Position numbers and translations under genes: made by a program. The notes under the pieces are model-generated. The model worked only from the letters and a program-made list of their open reading frames with translations, made no database searches and was not told the origin of the DNA. Shown here in pieces: positions 50,016-58,794 of a DNA stretch of 64,000 nucleotides; within the stretch, counting starts at the first letter, position 1, and the number at the start of each line of letters is the position of its first letter. The stretch comes from Nonomuraea gerenzanensis (GTDB lineage Bacteria; Actinomycetota; Actinomycetes; Streptosporangiales; Streptosporangiaceae), in NCBI RefSeq assembly GCF_020215645.1, contig NZ_CP084058.1:5456001-5520000 (forward strand), read 5' to 3'.

Positions 50016-50785
50016 CGCTGGACATCACCGATTTGCGCGTCTCGATCGGCGGCAAGGAGATCCTGCGCGGTGTGGACCTGCGGCTGCAGGCCGGGCGCGT
50101 GCACGGCCTGGCCGGGGAGAGCGGGTCGGGCAAGACGATGACCGGCCTGGCCGCGCTCGGCCTGCTGCCGCACGGCGGCCGGGCGACCGGCTCCATCCGG
50201 CTCGGCGAGCGCGAGCTGCTGACGCTGCCGCCCAAGGAGCTGAACCGGGTGCGCGGCGGCCAGATCGCCATGGTCTTCCAGGACCCCGCCACCAGCCTGC
50301 ACCCGATGCTGACCATCGGCAGGCAGCTCACCGAGCACATGCGCCACCACCTCGGGCTGGGCAAGGCCGAGGCGAAGGCGCGGGCCGTGGAGCTGCTGGC
50401 CAAGGTCCGCATCCCGGGGCCGGAGGAGGCGTACGGGCGCTACCCGCACCAGTTCTCCGGCGGCATGCGGCAGCGGATCGCCATCGCCATCGCGCTGGCC
50501 TGCTCGCCGCAGGTGCTCATCGCCGACGAGCCCACGACCGCGCTGGACGTGACCGTGCAGGCCGGCGTGCTGCGGCTGCTGCGCGGCCTCTGCGACGAGC
50601 TGGGGCTCGCGGTGCTGCTGGTCACCCACGACCTGGGCGTCATGTCGGCGGTGGCCGACGAGGTGAGCGTGATGAAGGACGGCCTGGTGGTCGAGTCCGG
50701 GCCGCGCGGCCGGGTGCTGCGCGAGCCTGAGCACGCCTACACGCGTGCCCTGCTGGACTCCCTGCCCGATGCGGAGCTGCGATGA
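50012..50785 (+). CDS. Peptide ABC transporter ATPase (DppD-like)
   Basis: A 257-residue ATPase. Walker [11 protein letters not shown]-loop [11 protein letters not shown], signature [18 protein letters not shown], Walker [12 protein letters not shown] and the H-switch LVTHDLGVM are present. It is shorter than full DppD (about 320) because the C-terminal oligopeptide domain with the Fe-S-like cysteines is missing; the DppF-like partner has that extension instead. It overlaps its neighbours on both sides (GTGA, ATGA). Confidence 0.93.
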   Translation: MTLDITDLRVSIGGKEILRGVDLRLQAGRVHGLAGESGSGKTMTGLAALGLLPHGGRATGSIRLGERELLTLPPKELNRVRGGQIAMVFQDPATSLHPMLTIGRQLTEHMRHHLGLGKAEAKARAVELLAKVRIPGPEEAYGRYPHQFSGGMRQRIAIAIALACSPQVLIADEPTTALDVTVQAGVLRLLRGLCDELGLAVLLVTHDLGVMSAVADEVSVMKDGLVVESGPRGRVLREPEHAYTRALLDSLPDAELR

Positions 50786-51693
50786 ACGACCTGCTCACCA
50801 TCGACGACCTGGTCGTCGAGCACCGCTCCCCGGGGCGCCCCGTCGTGCGGGCCGTGGCCGGGGCCAGTCTTACCGTACGGCCCGGCGAGGTCGTCGGGCT
50901 CGTGGGCGAGTCCGGCTGCGGCAAGTCGACGCTGGCCCGCGCGGTCTGCGGGCTGAACCCGATCACCGCCGGCTCGATCGGCTTCGACGGGCAGCCCGTC
51001 ACGCCGCTGGGGCTGCGCCGCCGCAGGCTGACCGGGATCCAGATGGTGTTCCAGGACCCCTACGCGTCGCTGAACCCGCGTCGGCGCGTGGGCGACCAGA
51101 TCGCCGACGGCCTGCGCGCCGGCGGCGACAGCGCCGCGTCCCCCGCCGACCTGCTGGAACGTGTCGGCCTGCCGCGCGACTTCGCCGGGCGGCACCCGCA
51201 CGAGTTCTCCGGCGGGCAGCGGCAGCGCATCGCCATCGCGCGGGCGCTGGCGGCGCGGCCCCGGCTGCTGATCGGCGACGAGCCGATCTCCGCGCTGGAC
51301 GCCTCCGCACAGGCGCAGGTGGCCCGGCTGATGCGGGACCTGGCGGTCGAGTCGGGGGCCGGGCTGCTGTTCATCAGCCACGACCTGTCGGTGGTGCGGC
51401 TGATCGCGGACCGGATCGCGGTCATGTACCTCGGCAAGATCGTCGAGGTCGGCGACACGGCGGAGGTGTGGGCGAACCCCCGGCACCCGTACACCAGGGC
51501 GCTGCTGGCGGCCATCCCGCAGCCGGACGGGCTCGGCGTGCTGCCGGCGGAGCTGCCCGGCGACGTGCCGGACCCGGCCAGCCCGCCGTCCGGATGCCGG
51601 TTCAGCCCGCGGTGCCCGCTGGTGATGGACGTGTGCCGCGACAAGGAGCCGGACTTCGGGCCGGTCGCCTGCTGGCTGCACGAGCCGAAGTGA
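50782..51693 (+). CDS. Peptide ABC transporter ATPase (DppF-like)
   Basis: A 303-residue ATPase with Walker A GESGCGKST, signature HEFSGGQRQRIAIARALA, Walker B LIGDEPISALD and the C-terminal oligopeptide/dipeptide transporter domain (GCRFSPRCPLVMDVC with conserved cysteines). With the DppD-like protein it powers the importer. Its stop overlaps the GTG of the M24-fold gene. Confidence 0.94.
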   Translation: MNDLLTIDDLVVEHRSPGRPVVRAVAGASLTVRPGEVVGLVGESGCGKSTLARAVCGLNPITAGSIGFDGQPVTPLGLRRRRLTGIQMVFQDPYASLNPRRRVGDQIADGLRAGGDSAASPADLLERVGLPRDFAGRHPHEFSGGQRQRIAIARALAARPRLLIGDEPISALDASAQAQVARLMRDLAVESGAGLLFISHDLSVVRLIADRIAVMYLGKIVEVGDTAEVWANPRHPYTRALLAAIPQPDGLGVLPAELPGDVPDPASPPSGCRFSPRCPLVMDVCRDKEPDFGPVACWLHEPK

Positions 51694-52757
51694 ACCCCCG
51701 GCCGGACGCCGCCCCCGACCCGGCGGCCACACCCCCGGCGGTCGCACCGGACGCGGCGGCCACGCTCCCGGCGGCGGTGGCCGTGCCCGAGGCAGTGGTC
51801 GCGGCGCGGGTCGCCGGGGCGCGGCGGGCCATGGCGGGGGCCGGGATCGACGCGCTCGTGCTGCGGCCGTCCCCCGACTTCCGCTTCCTCGGCGGCGGCC
51901 CGGGCCCGTTCCTCGTCCTCACCCAGGACGACCTGGCCGAGACCGGCGACCCGGCCGCGCTGGTGCCCCAGGGGGCGCGGCGGGTCGGGGTCGATCCTGA
52001 GATGCGGGTGCGCGAGCTGTTCGGGCTGGCGATCGAGGCCGAGCTGGTCCACGCCGGCCCGGTGCTCGCGCCGCTGCGCCTGCGCAAGGAGCCGTACGAG
52101 ATCGACGCGTTGCGGCGCGCGGTGGCGGCGGCGGAAGGCGTGCTGGAGCGGGTGCGGGAGCTGGCCTGGTTCGGCGAGACCGAGTGGGCGATGGCCGCGC
52201 GGCTGCGCACGCTGCTGCTGGAGTCCGGGTGCGAGGAGCCGCTGTCGCTGCGGGTGTCCGCCGGCGAGCACACGGCGCGGCCCGCGCACCGGCCCTCGCG
52301 ACGGGTGATCAACCCGGGGGACGTGCTGGGAGTGTCGGTGTGCGGCCGGTGGGACGGCTACTGCGCGGAGTCGGCCCGGGTCTTCGTGGTGGCCGAGCCG
52401 CCGGAGGACTTCGAGGCGATGTACTCGGTGGTGCTCGCCGCCCACCGCGCGGGCCTGGCGGCCCTGCGGCCCGGCGTCCCGGCCGGCGAGATCGCCCGGG
52501 CGGTGACCGAGATGATCGACGGCAGCGGGTACGGGCGCTTCGCCTCGCCGCACGCCGGCCGGGGCATCGGCCTCAGCCTCTTCGAGGGACCGGGTGAGGA
52601 CACGGTCCTGGAGGCCGGGATGACGTTCTGCCTGGAGCCTGCCATCCAGGTGCCGGACCTGTTCGGGGCCAGGGTGGCGGACGTGGTGCTCTGCTCGGAG
52701 GTCGGCGCGGTCCCGCTCGGCACGCTCCCGCACACGCTGCACGCCCTCGACCGTTAG
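51690..52757 (+). CDS. M24-fold (creatinase/prolidase-like) protein with altered metal ligands
   Basis: A 355-residue two-domain pita-bread protein, last in the peptide-import operon and coupled by overlap to the ATPase gene. The fold is clear (VINPGDVLGVSV, GYCAESARVF, RGIGLSLFEGP, GMTFCLEPAIQ). Compared with the five metal ligands of M24 peptidases (D, D, H, E, E), the first Asp is Ser, the second is Glu, the His is Arg, the first Glu is kept and the last is Ala (RVADVVL). It is therefore unlikely to be a normal dinuclear Xaa-Pro peptidase. It may be a metal-free creatinase-like amidinohydrolase or a non-catalytic binding protein. Confidence 0.8.
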   Translation: MNPRPDAAPDPAATPPAVAPDAAATLPAAVAVPEAVVAARVAGARRAMAGAGIDALVLRPSPDFRFLGGGPGPFLVLTQDDLAETGDPAALVPQGARRVGVDPEMRVRELFGLAIEAELVHAGPVLAPLRLRKEPYEIDALRRAVAAAEGVLERVRELAWFGETEWAMAARLRTLLLESGCEEPLSLRVSAGEHTARPAHRPSRRVINPGDVLGVSVCGRWDGYCAESARVFVVAEPPEDFEAMYSVVLAAHRAGLAALRPGVPAGEIARAVTEMIDGSGYGRFASPHAGRGIGLSLFEGPGEDTVLEAGMTFCLEPAIQVPDLFGARVADVVLCSEVGAVPLGTLPHTLHALDR

Positions 52758-52889
52758 CGTTCCGCCCGGTGTGCCGGCTCGATCCGGGCCGTGACCCGCC
52801 CAGAACACGATCCGGCAGCACGGTGGGCAGGGCTCGGGCCGGCACGGCCGGAAGGGCACCGAGCCGTCCATCGAACACATCTGACGCGC

Positions 52890-52922
52890 GTCCCCCGCCC
52901 GCCGTCGCGGCGCGCGGGGGAC
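52890..52922. terminator. Bidirectional hairpin terminator between convergent genes
   Basis: GTCCCCCGC (52890-52898) pairs with GCGGGGGAC (52914-52922), and inside it CGCCG pairs with CGGCG around a TCG loop, giving a 14-bp stem with one mismatch. It lies between the peptide operon end (52757) and the tautomerase stop (52937) and would serve both strands. Confidence 0.7.
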
Positions 52923-52936
52923 ACGCTGGGCGGCGG

Positions 52937-53143
52937 TCAGCTCCGGCCGAGCAGCTCCGCGGTCAGGACGTTCCCACCCAGACCCCAGCCCCCGTCCGGA
53001 ACCTCCTCCAGCAGAACCAGGGTGGTGGCACGGGCGCGTTCCCCGTAGACGGCGGCGTAGGCGTCGGTGACGGCGTCGATGAGCTTCTTCTTGGACTCGG
53101 GGGTCAGGGTGTCGGCGGGCACCTTGAGGTTGGCGAACGGCAT
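52937..53143 (-). CDS. 4-oxalocrotonate tautomerase-family protein
   Basis: A 68-residue tautomerase-like protein. Starting at the ATG at 53143 places Pro directly after Met (MPFANLKVPADTLTPESK), as required for the catalytic N-terminal proline of this superfamily; an upstream start at 53179 would bury it. Members act as small oligomers on enol/keto substrates. It is divergent from a TetR regulator across an extended dyad and is probably its target. Confidence 0.85.
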   Translation of the reverse strand: MPFANLKVPADTLTPESKKKLIDAVTDAYAAVYGERARATTLVLLEEVPDGGWGLGGNVLTAELLGRS

Positions 53144-53188
53144 ATCGGTTGGCCCTTCCATCTGTGCGGGATCGCTCACGAAACTCCA

Positions 53189-53221
53189 TAACGCCGATAC
53201 GCATCGCTCGTATCAACGTTA
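53189..53221. promoter_or_regulatory. Extended dyad operator between tautomerase and TetR genes
   Basis: TAACG-cc-GATACG at 53189-53201 is mirrored exactly by CGTATC-aa-CGTTA at 53209-53221 around a 7-bp centre, giving a 33-bp symmetric site. It lies in the 137-bp divergent promoter region of the tautomerase and TetR genes. The size and symmetry suit a TetR dimer or dimer pair. Confidence 0.65.
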
Positions 53222-53280
53222 CGCCACGACGGTAGCACAGCTCCGTATCACCGCTAGCCACAGCCGATATCATCGATCGC

Positions 53281-53985
53281 ATGACAGAGACGGACCCGCT
53301 CCGCACGGCGATGATCGAAGCCGCGGAGCGGCAACTGGCCACCTCCACCGACCACGAGATCGCCACCCGCGCGGTCTGCGAGGCGGTCGGCGTCAGCCAG
53401 CCCGTCCTCTACCGCCTCTTCGGCGACAAACGCGGCCTCCTCGACGCCGTCGCCGACCACGGCTACGAGCGCTACGCCGCACTCAAAGCCGCTCAGGAAC
53501 AGACCGACGACCCGATCGCCGACCTCCACGCCGGCTGGGACGGCCACCTGGCCTTCGCCCACGCGAACCCGGCCCTGTACCAGCTCATGTTCACCCCACG
53601 CCCGTGGTCCCGCTCCACGGCGCGAGAGCGCGTGATGGACCTCCTGGTGGCGGCGCTCACCCGCTGCGCGGCGGCAGGCGCCTTGAAACTCGAACCCCGG
53701 ACCGCCGCCCAGCTCATCCTCGCGGCCAACGTCGGCACCGCCCTCGACCACATCGCCAGACCGGCCCTGTTCGACGACCCAGCCCTGTCCCACCGCATGC
53801 GCGACGCCGTGTTCTCGTACGTACTCACCGACCCGGCCACCCGCGACGACGCCGACCCCCTGCACGCCACCGCGCTACGCCTGCACGCGCAACTCGACCT
53901 CGCGGGAACCGACGCCCTCGAACCAGCCGAGATCGCGCTTCTGCGGCGATGGCTCGAACGCATCACCCACCCTGGCCGAGGCTGA
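53281..53985 (+). CDS. TetR/AcrR-family transcriptional regulator
   Basis: A 234-residue repressor. The N-terminal HTH reads HEIATRAVCEAVGVSQPVLYRLFGDKRGLLDAV, with the usual VLYRLFGDK recognition end given here across two short stretches. The C-terminal ligand-binding domain is helical (LHAGWDGHLAFAHANPALYQ). It likely controls the divergent tautomerase gene and itself through the dyad at 53189-53221. Confidence 0.9.
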   Translation: MTETDPLRTAMIEAAERQLATSTDHEIATRAVCEAVGVSQPVLYRLFGDKRGLLDAVADHGYERYAALKAAQEQTDDPIADLHAGWDGHLAFAHANPALYQLMFTPRPWSRSTARERVMDLLVAALTRCAAAGALKLEPRTAAQLILAANVGTALDHIARPALFDDPALSHRMRDAVFSYVLTDPATRDDADPLHATALRLHAQLDLAGTDALEPAEIALLRRWLERITHPGRG

Positions 53986-54142
53986 TCAGCACATGAGCCC
54001 CCAGGATCCTCCACCCCGGGTTCGGGCGTTGCCTTGCCGGTGACGCGTTCGTCACCATGGGTGCCACCGCGGGTGGACGCCCCGGAGCAGGCCGGGGTGT
54101 CGCAGACAGGGCGGTGACCAGTCGAGGGAGGCCGGTCCAGCG

Positions 54143-57100
54143 ATGGACGCACCAGACGAGGTGGCTCCGGATGTGCCGGCTGACCGAGAAGGTGTCCACC
54201 TGCACGCGCAGGCCAGTGGGCAGGGACGGGTGTTCCAGGCCGGGAGAGATCAACATTTCCACTACCGGGAGGGCACCCGCGCCCGCACGCACACGGAGCC
54301 CGGAGAGGTCCTGGATGAGTGCCCCTACCCGGGACTGGCCGCCTTCGATCAGGCACACGCTCGCTGGTTCTTCGGCCGGGACCGCCTCACCGCCGACTTG
54401 ATCGACCGCCTCGATCGACGACTGCGATCGGGCGGGCCGCAGCTGGTGGTGGCCTCCTCGGGCGCGGGGAAATCGTCGCTGCTGCGGGCGGGCCTGCTGC
54501 CGAAGCTGGCCGACGGCGCGTTACCCGGCTCGGCCCGCTGGACGAAGCTGCTCTTCACCCCCACCGCCAGCCCCATGCACGCGCTGGCCACGCAGCTCTC
54601 CGCGATCGCGGCGGAGCCTTCGCCCGCGCCATCGCCGGAACTCCTGGCCGAAGCGCCGGCGGCGGAGGAACTGGCCGCCGACCCCCAGGCGTGCCGCGCC
54701 CTTCTGGAGGGCCTCTCGGCCGGTCGTGACGGTCTGCTCCTGGTGGTGGATCAGTTCGAAGAGGTCTTCACGCTCTGCGGCGACGTCGAGCAGCGGCGCA
54801 CGTTCATCGACCTGCTCGGTGGCTTCGCCGCCCACCGCGACGGCGGATCGGCGCTGCTGGTGATCGGCGTGCGCGCCGACTTCTACGCCGCGTGCGCCGA
54901 CTTCCCCGCCCTCAAGGCGGCGCTGCAGGACGCCCCCGTGGTGGTGGGGGCGATGTCGGACGAGGAGCTGAGGGAGGCCATCACCTTTCCCGCCCAGGAC
55001 GTCGGCCTCGACATCGAGCCGGGCCTGCTGCACGTGCTGCTGCGCGACCTGGGCACGGACGGCGACGGGCGCACCGGATACCAGGCGGGCAAGCTCCCTC
55101 TCCTGGCCCACGCGCTGCGTGCCTGTTGGCAGCAGCGCAGCGGCGGCACCCTCACGGTCGAGGGATACGAGAGCGCGGGCGGCATCCAGCACGCCATTTC
55201 CACCACGGCTGACCAGGCCTACGACAGCCTCGACGCCGCAGGCAGACGGATGGCACGCTCCTTGTTCCTGCGGCTGATCAGAATCGGCGACGGAACCGGC
55301 GAGTCGAGGCGGCGGCTGTCCCGCGCGGACCTGATCGACGCGAGCGCCGACCCCGTGTTGGCCGCGACCGTCGTCAACGTGTTCACCGAGGTCCGCCTGC
55401 TCACGCAGCACCTTGAGACTGTCGAGATCACGCACGAGGCGCTGCTGCGAAGCTGGCCGCAGTTGCGGCGCTGGATCGACGACGACCGTGCGGGCCGACT
55501 CGTCCAGCAGGAGCTGGACGAGTCCGCGACCGCCTGGGACCGCGAGTCGCGCGACCCCTCGCTGCTCTACCGGGGCAGCCGCTTGGGTGTCGCCACCGAT
55601 TGGGCGGCGAAGGCGTCCGCCGACGATCTGTCCCCCGTCGTCAAGGCGTTCCTGGAGTCCTCGGTGACGCGGCAGAGGCGAGCCGCCAGGCGGCGTACCG
55701 CCACCATCGTCTTCCTCACGGTGCTCGCGCTGCTGGCCAGCACCGCCGCCGTCGTGGCGGCCGACCAGTGGAACACGGCGGTGGCCCGTGATCGGATCAA
55801 TCTGGCCCGGCAGCTGGCCGCCAAGGCCGAGGCGTTGCTGGCGACGCGCCTGGACACGGCCCAGCTCCTCGCGGTGGCCGCCTACGAACTGGACCAGAAC
55901 CCGCAGACCCGGGACGCGATCTTTCAGGCCACGACCGTCAGCCCGCATCTCGCCAAGTTCCTCTACGCCTCCTCGCGGGTGACGGCACTCGGCTCCTCGG
56001 CCGACGGCCGTTTCCTGGTGACCGGCGCCCACGACGGTGACGTACGGCTCTGGGATCTCAGCACGTTCGCCGGCCAGTCGCTCTCCAGGCTGCGCGGGCC
56101 GATCATCGACGTCGCCGTGGACGCCGGCGGCGAGGCGATCGCCTACACCGACGGAGAGAGCGTGCAGGTGTGGCGGAGGGAGACGGGTGCCAGGACCGTC
56201 ACCGGACCGTCCGGGCTCGTCCCCGACGCGGTCGGCCTCAGCCCGACGCATCGGTATGTCGTCGTTTCGTACTCCGGCGATCCCACCTCCACCCACCGGT
56301 CCCTGATAGCCGTGCACGAGGAGACGACCGGCCGGACGCGGACGGCCAGATCCGCACTGAACCTGTCGAAGTCGGGCGAGATCGTCTTCACGGGGGAGAA
56401 CGAGGCAATCATCTACAACCGGTTCAATGCGTGGGAGCGCTGGTCGGTACCGGAGCTGACCGGACGGCCGCCGGCTGCGGCGTTCGTGCCCGTCGACCTG
56501 CCGGCCGTGGCGGCGATCTCGCCCAAGGGCCGGTTCTTCGCGGCGGCGTGGGGCGAGACCAGGGTGCCGATCTGGCGGACGGACTCCGTGCCGCGAACCT
56601 CGCCGACGAGGGGCCTGACCGGAGCCGCGTCGGGTTACAACCCCACTGCCATCGCCGTCAGCGCCGACGGCGACCGGTTGGCCGTGGCGGACACCGGAAG
56701 GATCCAGGTCTCGACCACGGCCAAGAACGAGCCCACCGACTCGAAGGTCCTGACGGGAAACAACGCGATCAACCCCCATGGTCTGGCCTTCCTCGGGGAC
56801 AGCGCGGATCGGCTGGTCTCCGCTTCAGGGCACATCCTGGCGATCTGGGACCTCAACCAGGTGACCCGCCTGGGCCGGCGCATGTCCATCCCCCTGAAGT
56901 GGTCCTGCATGGCTTGCAGCGGGCCTGCTCTGGCCGTGCGCCCCGGCCATGACGACGTGCTGGTGACGAGCGACTCCGGCCCGCCCCAGGCGATCCTCGC
57001 CGGACTGGGCGGCGACACCTTCTGGAGCAGGCGACTCAAGGGAGCGTACGCCTACGCGGCATGGAGCCCCGACGGGCAGAGGCTCCTGCTGGTCGAGAAC

Positions 57101-57934
57101 GAAGGCAGGACGGAGATCCGCGGTCCCGCGCCGGACTGGCCGGTCATCACCAGTTGGGAGACGGGCGAGGACTACCTCCTGGGAGCGGCATGGACCCCCG
57201 ACGGGCGCGGCATCATCACCGTCCGCGACCCGGGTGACATCGTCCTCCTCGACGCCGGCAGCGGCCGGGTCATCCACACGCTTCCGCACTCCGCCGACCG
57301 CCGGAGACACCTGAGCCAGAATTACGGGACCGCTGGGACCGCCGACATAGATCCTTCCACGATGACAGTGGTGTTCAAGGAGTTCTCGGCGAGGCTGGAC
57401 GCCGAAGTGTTGCGCGTCGTCGACATGGCCTCCGGCCGGGAACGGCTCATCGAGGGCGACTCGGTCGTCGGTATCGCCTTCACCCAGGGACGTCTGCTCA
57501 TCCAACGGCGGACCGGCGATCTGGAGGTCAGGGACGCGCACACGACCAGGCTGCTGCGCCGGTTACCCGAGAACGGACACTATGTGGGAGGGATCTGGGC
57601 CGACCAGAACGGAACAGTCGGCCGGCTGCGTGCCGACGGGGCAATCGTCCTGACGGATCTGGCCTCCGAAACGGACATCGCAGAGATCGGGCTTCCTCCG
57701 GAGCCACCGTATGTCAAAACCGCCATCGCTTTCCTGCCCGGGGGCAAAAGGCTTGTCGCGGTGACGGAACCGCATCATGAGCGGAGGGCGAGACTGGTGC
57801 TCTGGGAGTACAGCGAGGACAAGATGCTCCAGGCCGCCTGCGCCGCGGTCGGCCGTACCTTGTCCGCTGAGGAGCGCAAGCTCTACCTCGGCTCCAATGC
57901 GCTGGACGACGATCCTTGCCCAGAGCGGTCCTGA
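54143..57934 (+). CDS. nSTAND1 ATPase with membrane helix and WD40-type C-terminus, N-terminal amyloid-type motif
   Basis: A 1263-residue signalling protein. Residues 24-41 read ASGQGRVFQAGRDQHFHY, a Gly/Gln motif common at the start of actinobacterial STAND proteins. CPYPGLAAFDQAHARWFFGR begins the nSTAND1 NTPase: Walker A ASSGAGKSS (104-112), Walker B LLLVVDQFEEVF (198-209), and the late ITHEALLRSWPQL. A membrane helix (IVFLTVLALLASTAAVVAA) leads to a C-terminal region of about 600 residues with degenerate WD40 repeats (ALGSSADGRFLVTGAHDGDV-RLWD, AAWSPDGQRLLLV). Such proteins sense a signal by the propeller and oligomerise. No small effector gene lies next to it. Confidence 0.85.
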   Translation: MDAPDEVAPDVPADREGVHLHAQASGQGRVFQAGRDQHFHYREGTRARTHTEPGEVLDECPYPGLAAFDQAHARWFFGRDRLTADLIDRLDRRLRSGGPQLVVASSGAGKSSLLRAGLLPKLADGALPGSARWTKLLFTPTASPMHALATQLSAIAAEPSPAPSPELLAEAPAAEELAADPQACRALLEGLSAGRDGLLLVVDQFEEVFTLCGDVEQRRTFIDLLGGFAAHRDGGSALLVIGVRADFYAACADFPALKAALQDAPVVVGAMSDEELREAITFPAQDVGLDIEPGLLHVLLRDLGTDGDGRTGYQAGKLPLLAHALRACWQQRSGGTLTVEGYESAGGIQHAISTTADQAYDSLDAAGRRMARSLFLRLIRIGDGTGESRRRLSRADLIDASADPVLAATVVNVFTEVRLLTQHLETVEITHEALLRSWPQLRRWIDDDRAGRLVQQELDESATAWDRESRDPSLLYRGSRLGVATDWAAKASADDLSPVVKAFLESSVTRQRRAARRRTATIVFLTVLALLASTAAVVAADQWNTAVARDRINLARQLAAKAEALLATRLDTAQLLAVAAYELDQNPQTRDAIFQATTVSPHLAKFLYASSRVTALGSSADGRFLVTGAHDGDVRLWDLSTFAGQSLSRLRGPIIDVAVDAGGEAIAYTDGESVQVWRRETGARTVTGPSGLVPDAVGLSPTHRYVVVSYSGDPTSTHRSLIAVHEETTGRTRTARSALNLSKSGEIVFTGENEAIIYNRFNAWERWSVPELTGRPPAAAFVPVDLPAVAAISPKGRFFAAAWGETRVPIWRTDSVPRTSPTRGLTGAASGYNPTAIAVSADGDRLAVADTGRIQVSTTAKNEPTDSKVLTGNNAINPHGLAFLGDSADRLVSASGHILAIWDLNQVTRLGRRMSIPLKWSCMACSGPALAVRPGHDDVLVTSDSGPPQAILAGLGGDTFWSRRLKGAYAYAAWSPDGQRLLLVENEGRTEIRGPAPDWPVITSWETGEDYLLGAAWTPDGRGIITVRDPGDIVLLDAGSGRVIHTLPHSADRRRHLSQNYGTAGTADIDPSTMTVVFKEFSARLDAEVLRVVDMASGRERLIEGDSVVGIAFTQGRLLIQRRTGDLEVRDAHTTRLLRRLPENGHYVGGIWADQNGTVGRLRADGAIVLTDLASETDIAEIGLPPEPPYVKTAIAFLPGGKRLVAVTEPHHERRARLVLWEYSEDKMLQAACAAVGRTLSAEERKLYLGSNALDDDPCPERS

Positions 57935-57968
57935 GCCGTGCAGCACGTCATCTCCGTATGGTGAAGGC

Positions 57969-58601
57969 ATGTTCTTCGAACCCCCACCAGCGCAGGAAGA
58001 ACCGACCCGCCCACCCAAGCCCGCACTCCCGGCCTGGTCCGCCCCGCCGGCGGACGAGATGGGCGCCGTGCTGATCAGCGGGCTGACCCTGGCCCGCACC
58101 CCGAACGTCGCCATCACCCTGCCGACGATCCAGGCCTTCACCACCGGCTGCCTGATCAACGTGGACATCGTCACCAGGCGGGGAACGCTTTCCCGCGACG
58201 ACTTCCAGACCCTCCAGTTCTCGGTGTTCCCTCACATGATCACCGGCGTCAAGGCCGATCAGCCACTACCGGACCAGCTCCTGCGGTTCGGTGTTCGCTT
58301 CGCCGGCGGCGCCAAGGCCACCACCGTCGGGCAACGCCTGGACAGGACACAACTGCCGCAGGACCCGCCACCAGGTCCGCAGCTCTCCATGCTGCTGCCC
58401 GGCATGTCCTTGCGCAGCGGTGACGAGGACGCGGGTGTCATGACCATGGGGCTGTGGCTGTGGCCCTCACCGCCCCGCGAGAGTTTCGAATTCGCCGTGG
58501 AATGGCCCATCGCCGGGGTCGAGCTGAGCATCGTCGAACTCGACGGCACCGCCATCGCGGACGCCGCGCAGCGAGCGGTCCCGTACTGGCCGGAGCCCTA
58601 G
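57969..58601 (+). CDS. Conserved hypothetical protein, beta-rich, unknown function
   Basis: A 210-residue soluble protein with a Pro-rich start (FFEPPPAQEEPTRPPKPALP) and alternating short strands, including LPGMSLRSGDEDAGVMTMGLWLWPSPP. It has no signal peptide or membrane helix. I do not recognise a characterised family, although similar proteins are common in actinomycetes. It lies 34 bp after the nSTAND1-WD40 gene in the same direction, so co-transcription is possible. Confidence 0.65.
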   Translation: MFFEPPPAQEEPTRPPKPALPAWSAPPADEMGAVLISGLTLARTPNVAITLPTIQAFTTGCLINVDIVTRRGTLSRDDFQTLQFSVFPHMITGVKADQPLPDQLLRFGVRFAGGAKATTVGQRLDRTQLPQDPPPGPQLSMLLPGMSLRSGDEDAGVMTMGLWLWPSPPRESFEFAVEWPIAGVELSIVELDGTAIADAAQRAVPYWPEP

Positions 58602-58794
58602 CTTCCACCGGAAACGGTGAGGAAACGGCGACAGGGCTAGACAAGGAAGCGCCGCAGGCGGCGGTGGGCGCGAGGCCGGCGAATGGCGTGGCGTCACCGC
58701 CCACCACCCCCGCCATCGACCCGCCATCGACCTCATGGCGCCCGAGGCCGCAGCCGCCGCCGGCGACATCCCATCACCACCGGAGGGAGCGACC

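Noticed and set aside
51060..53366. 768-codon minus-strand open frame opposite the DppF-like and M24 genes
   Set aside because: Antisense composition; the sense genes are certain.
43554..54000. Biosynthetic gene cluster (sulfotransferase, methyltransferase, peptide transporter)
   Set aside because: No core synthase is present and the genes are in separate transcription units with their own regulators.
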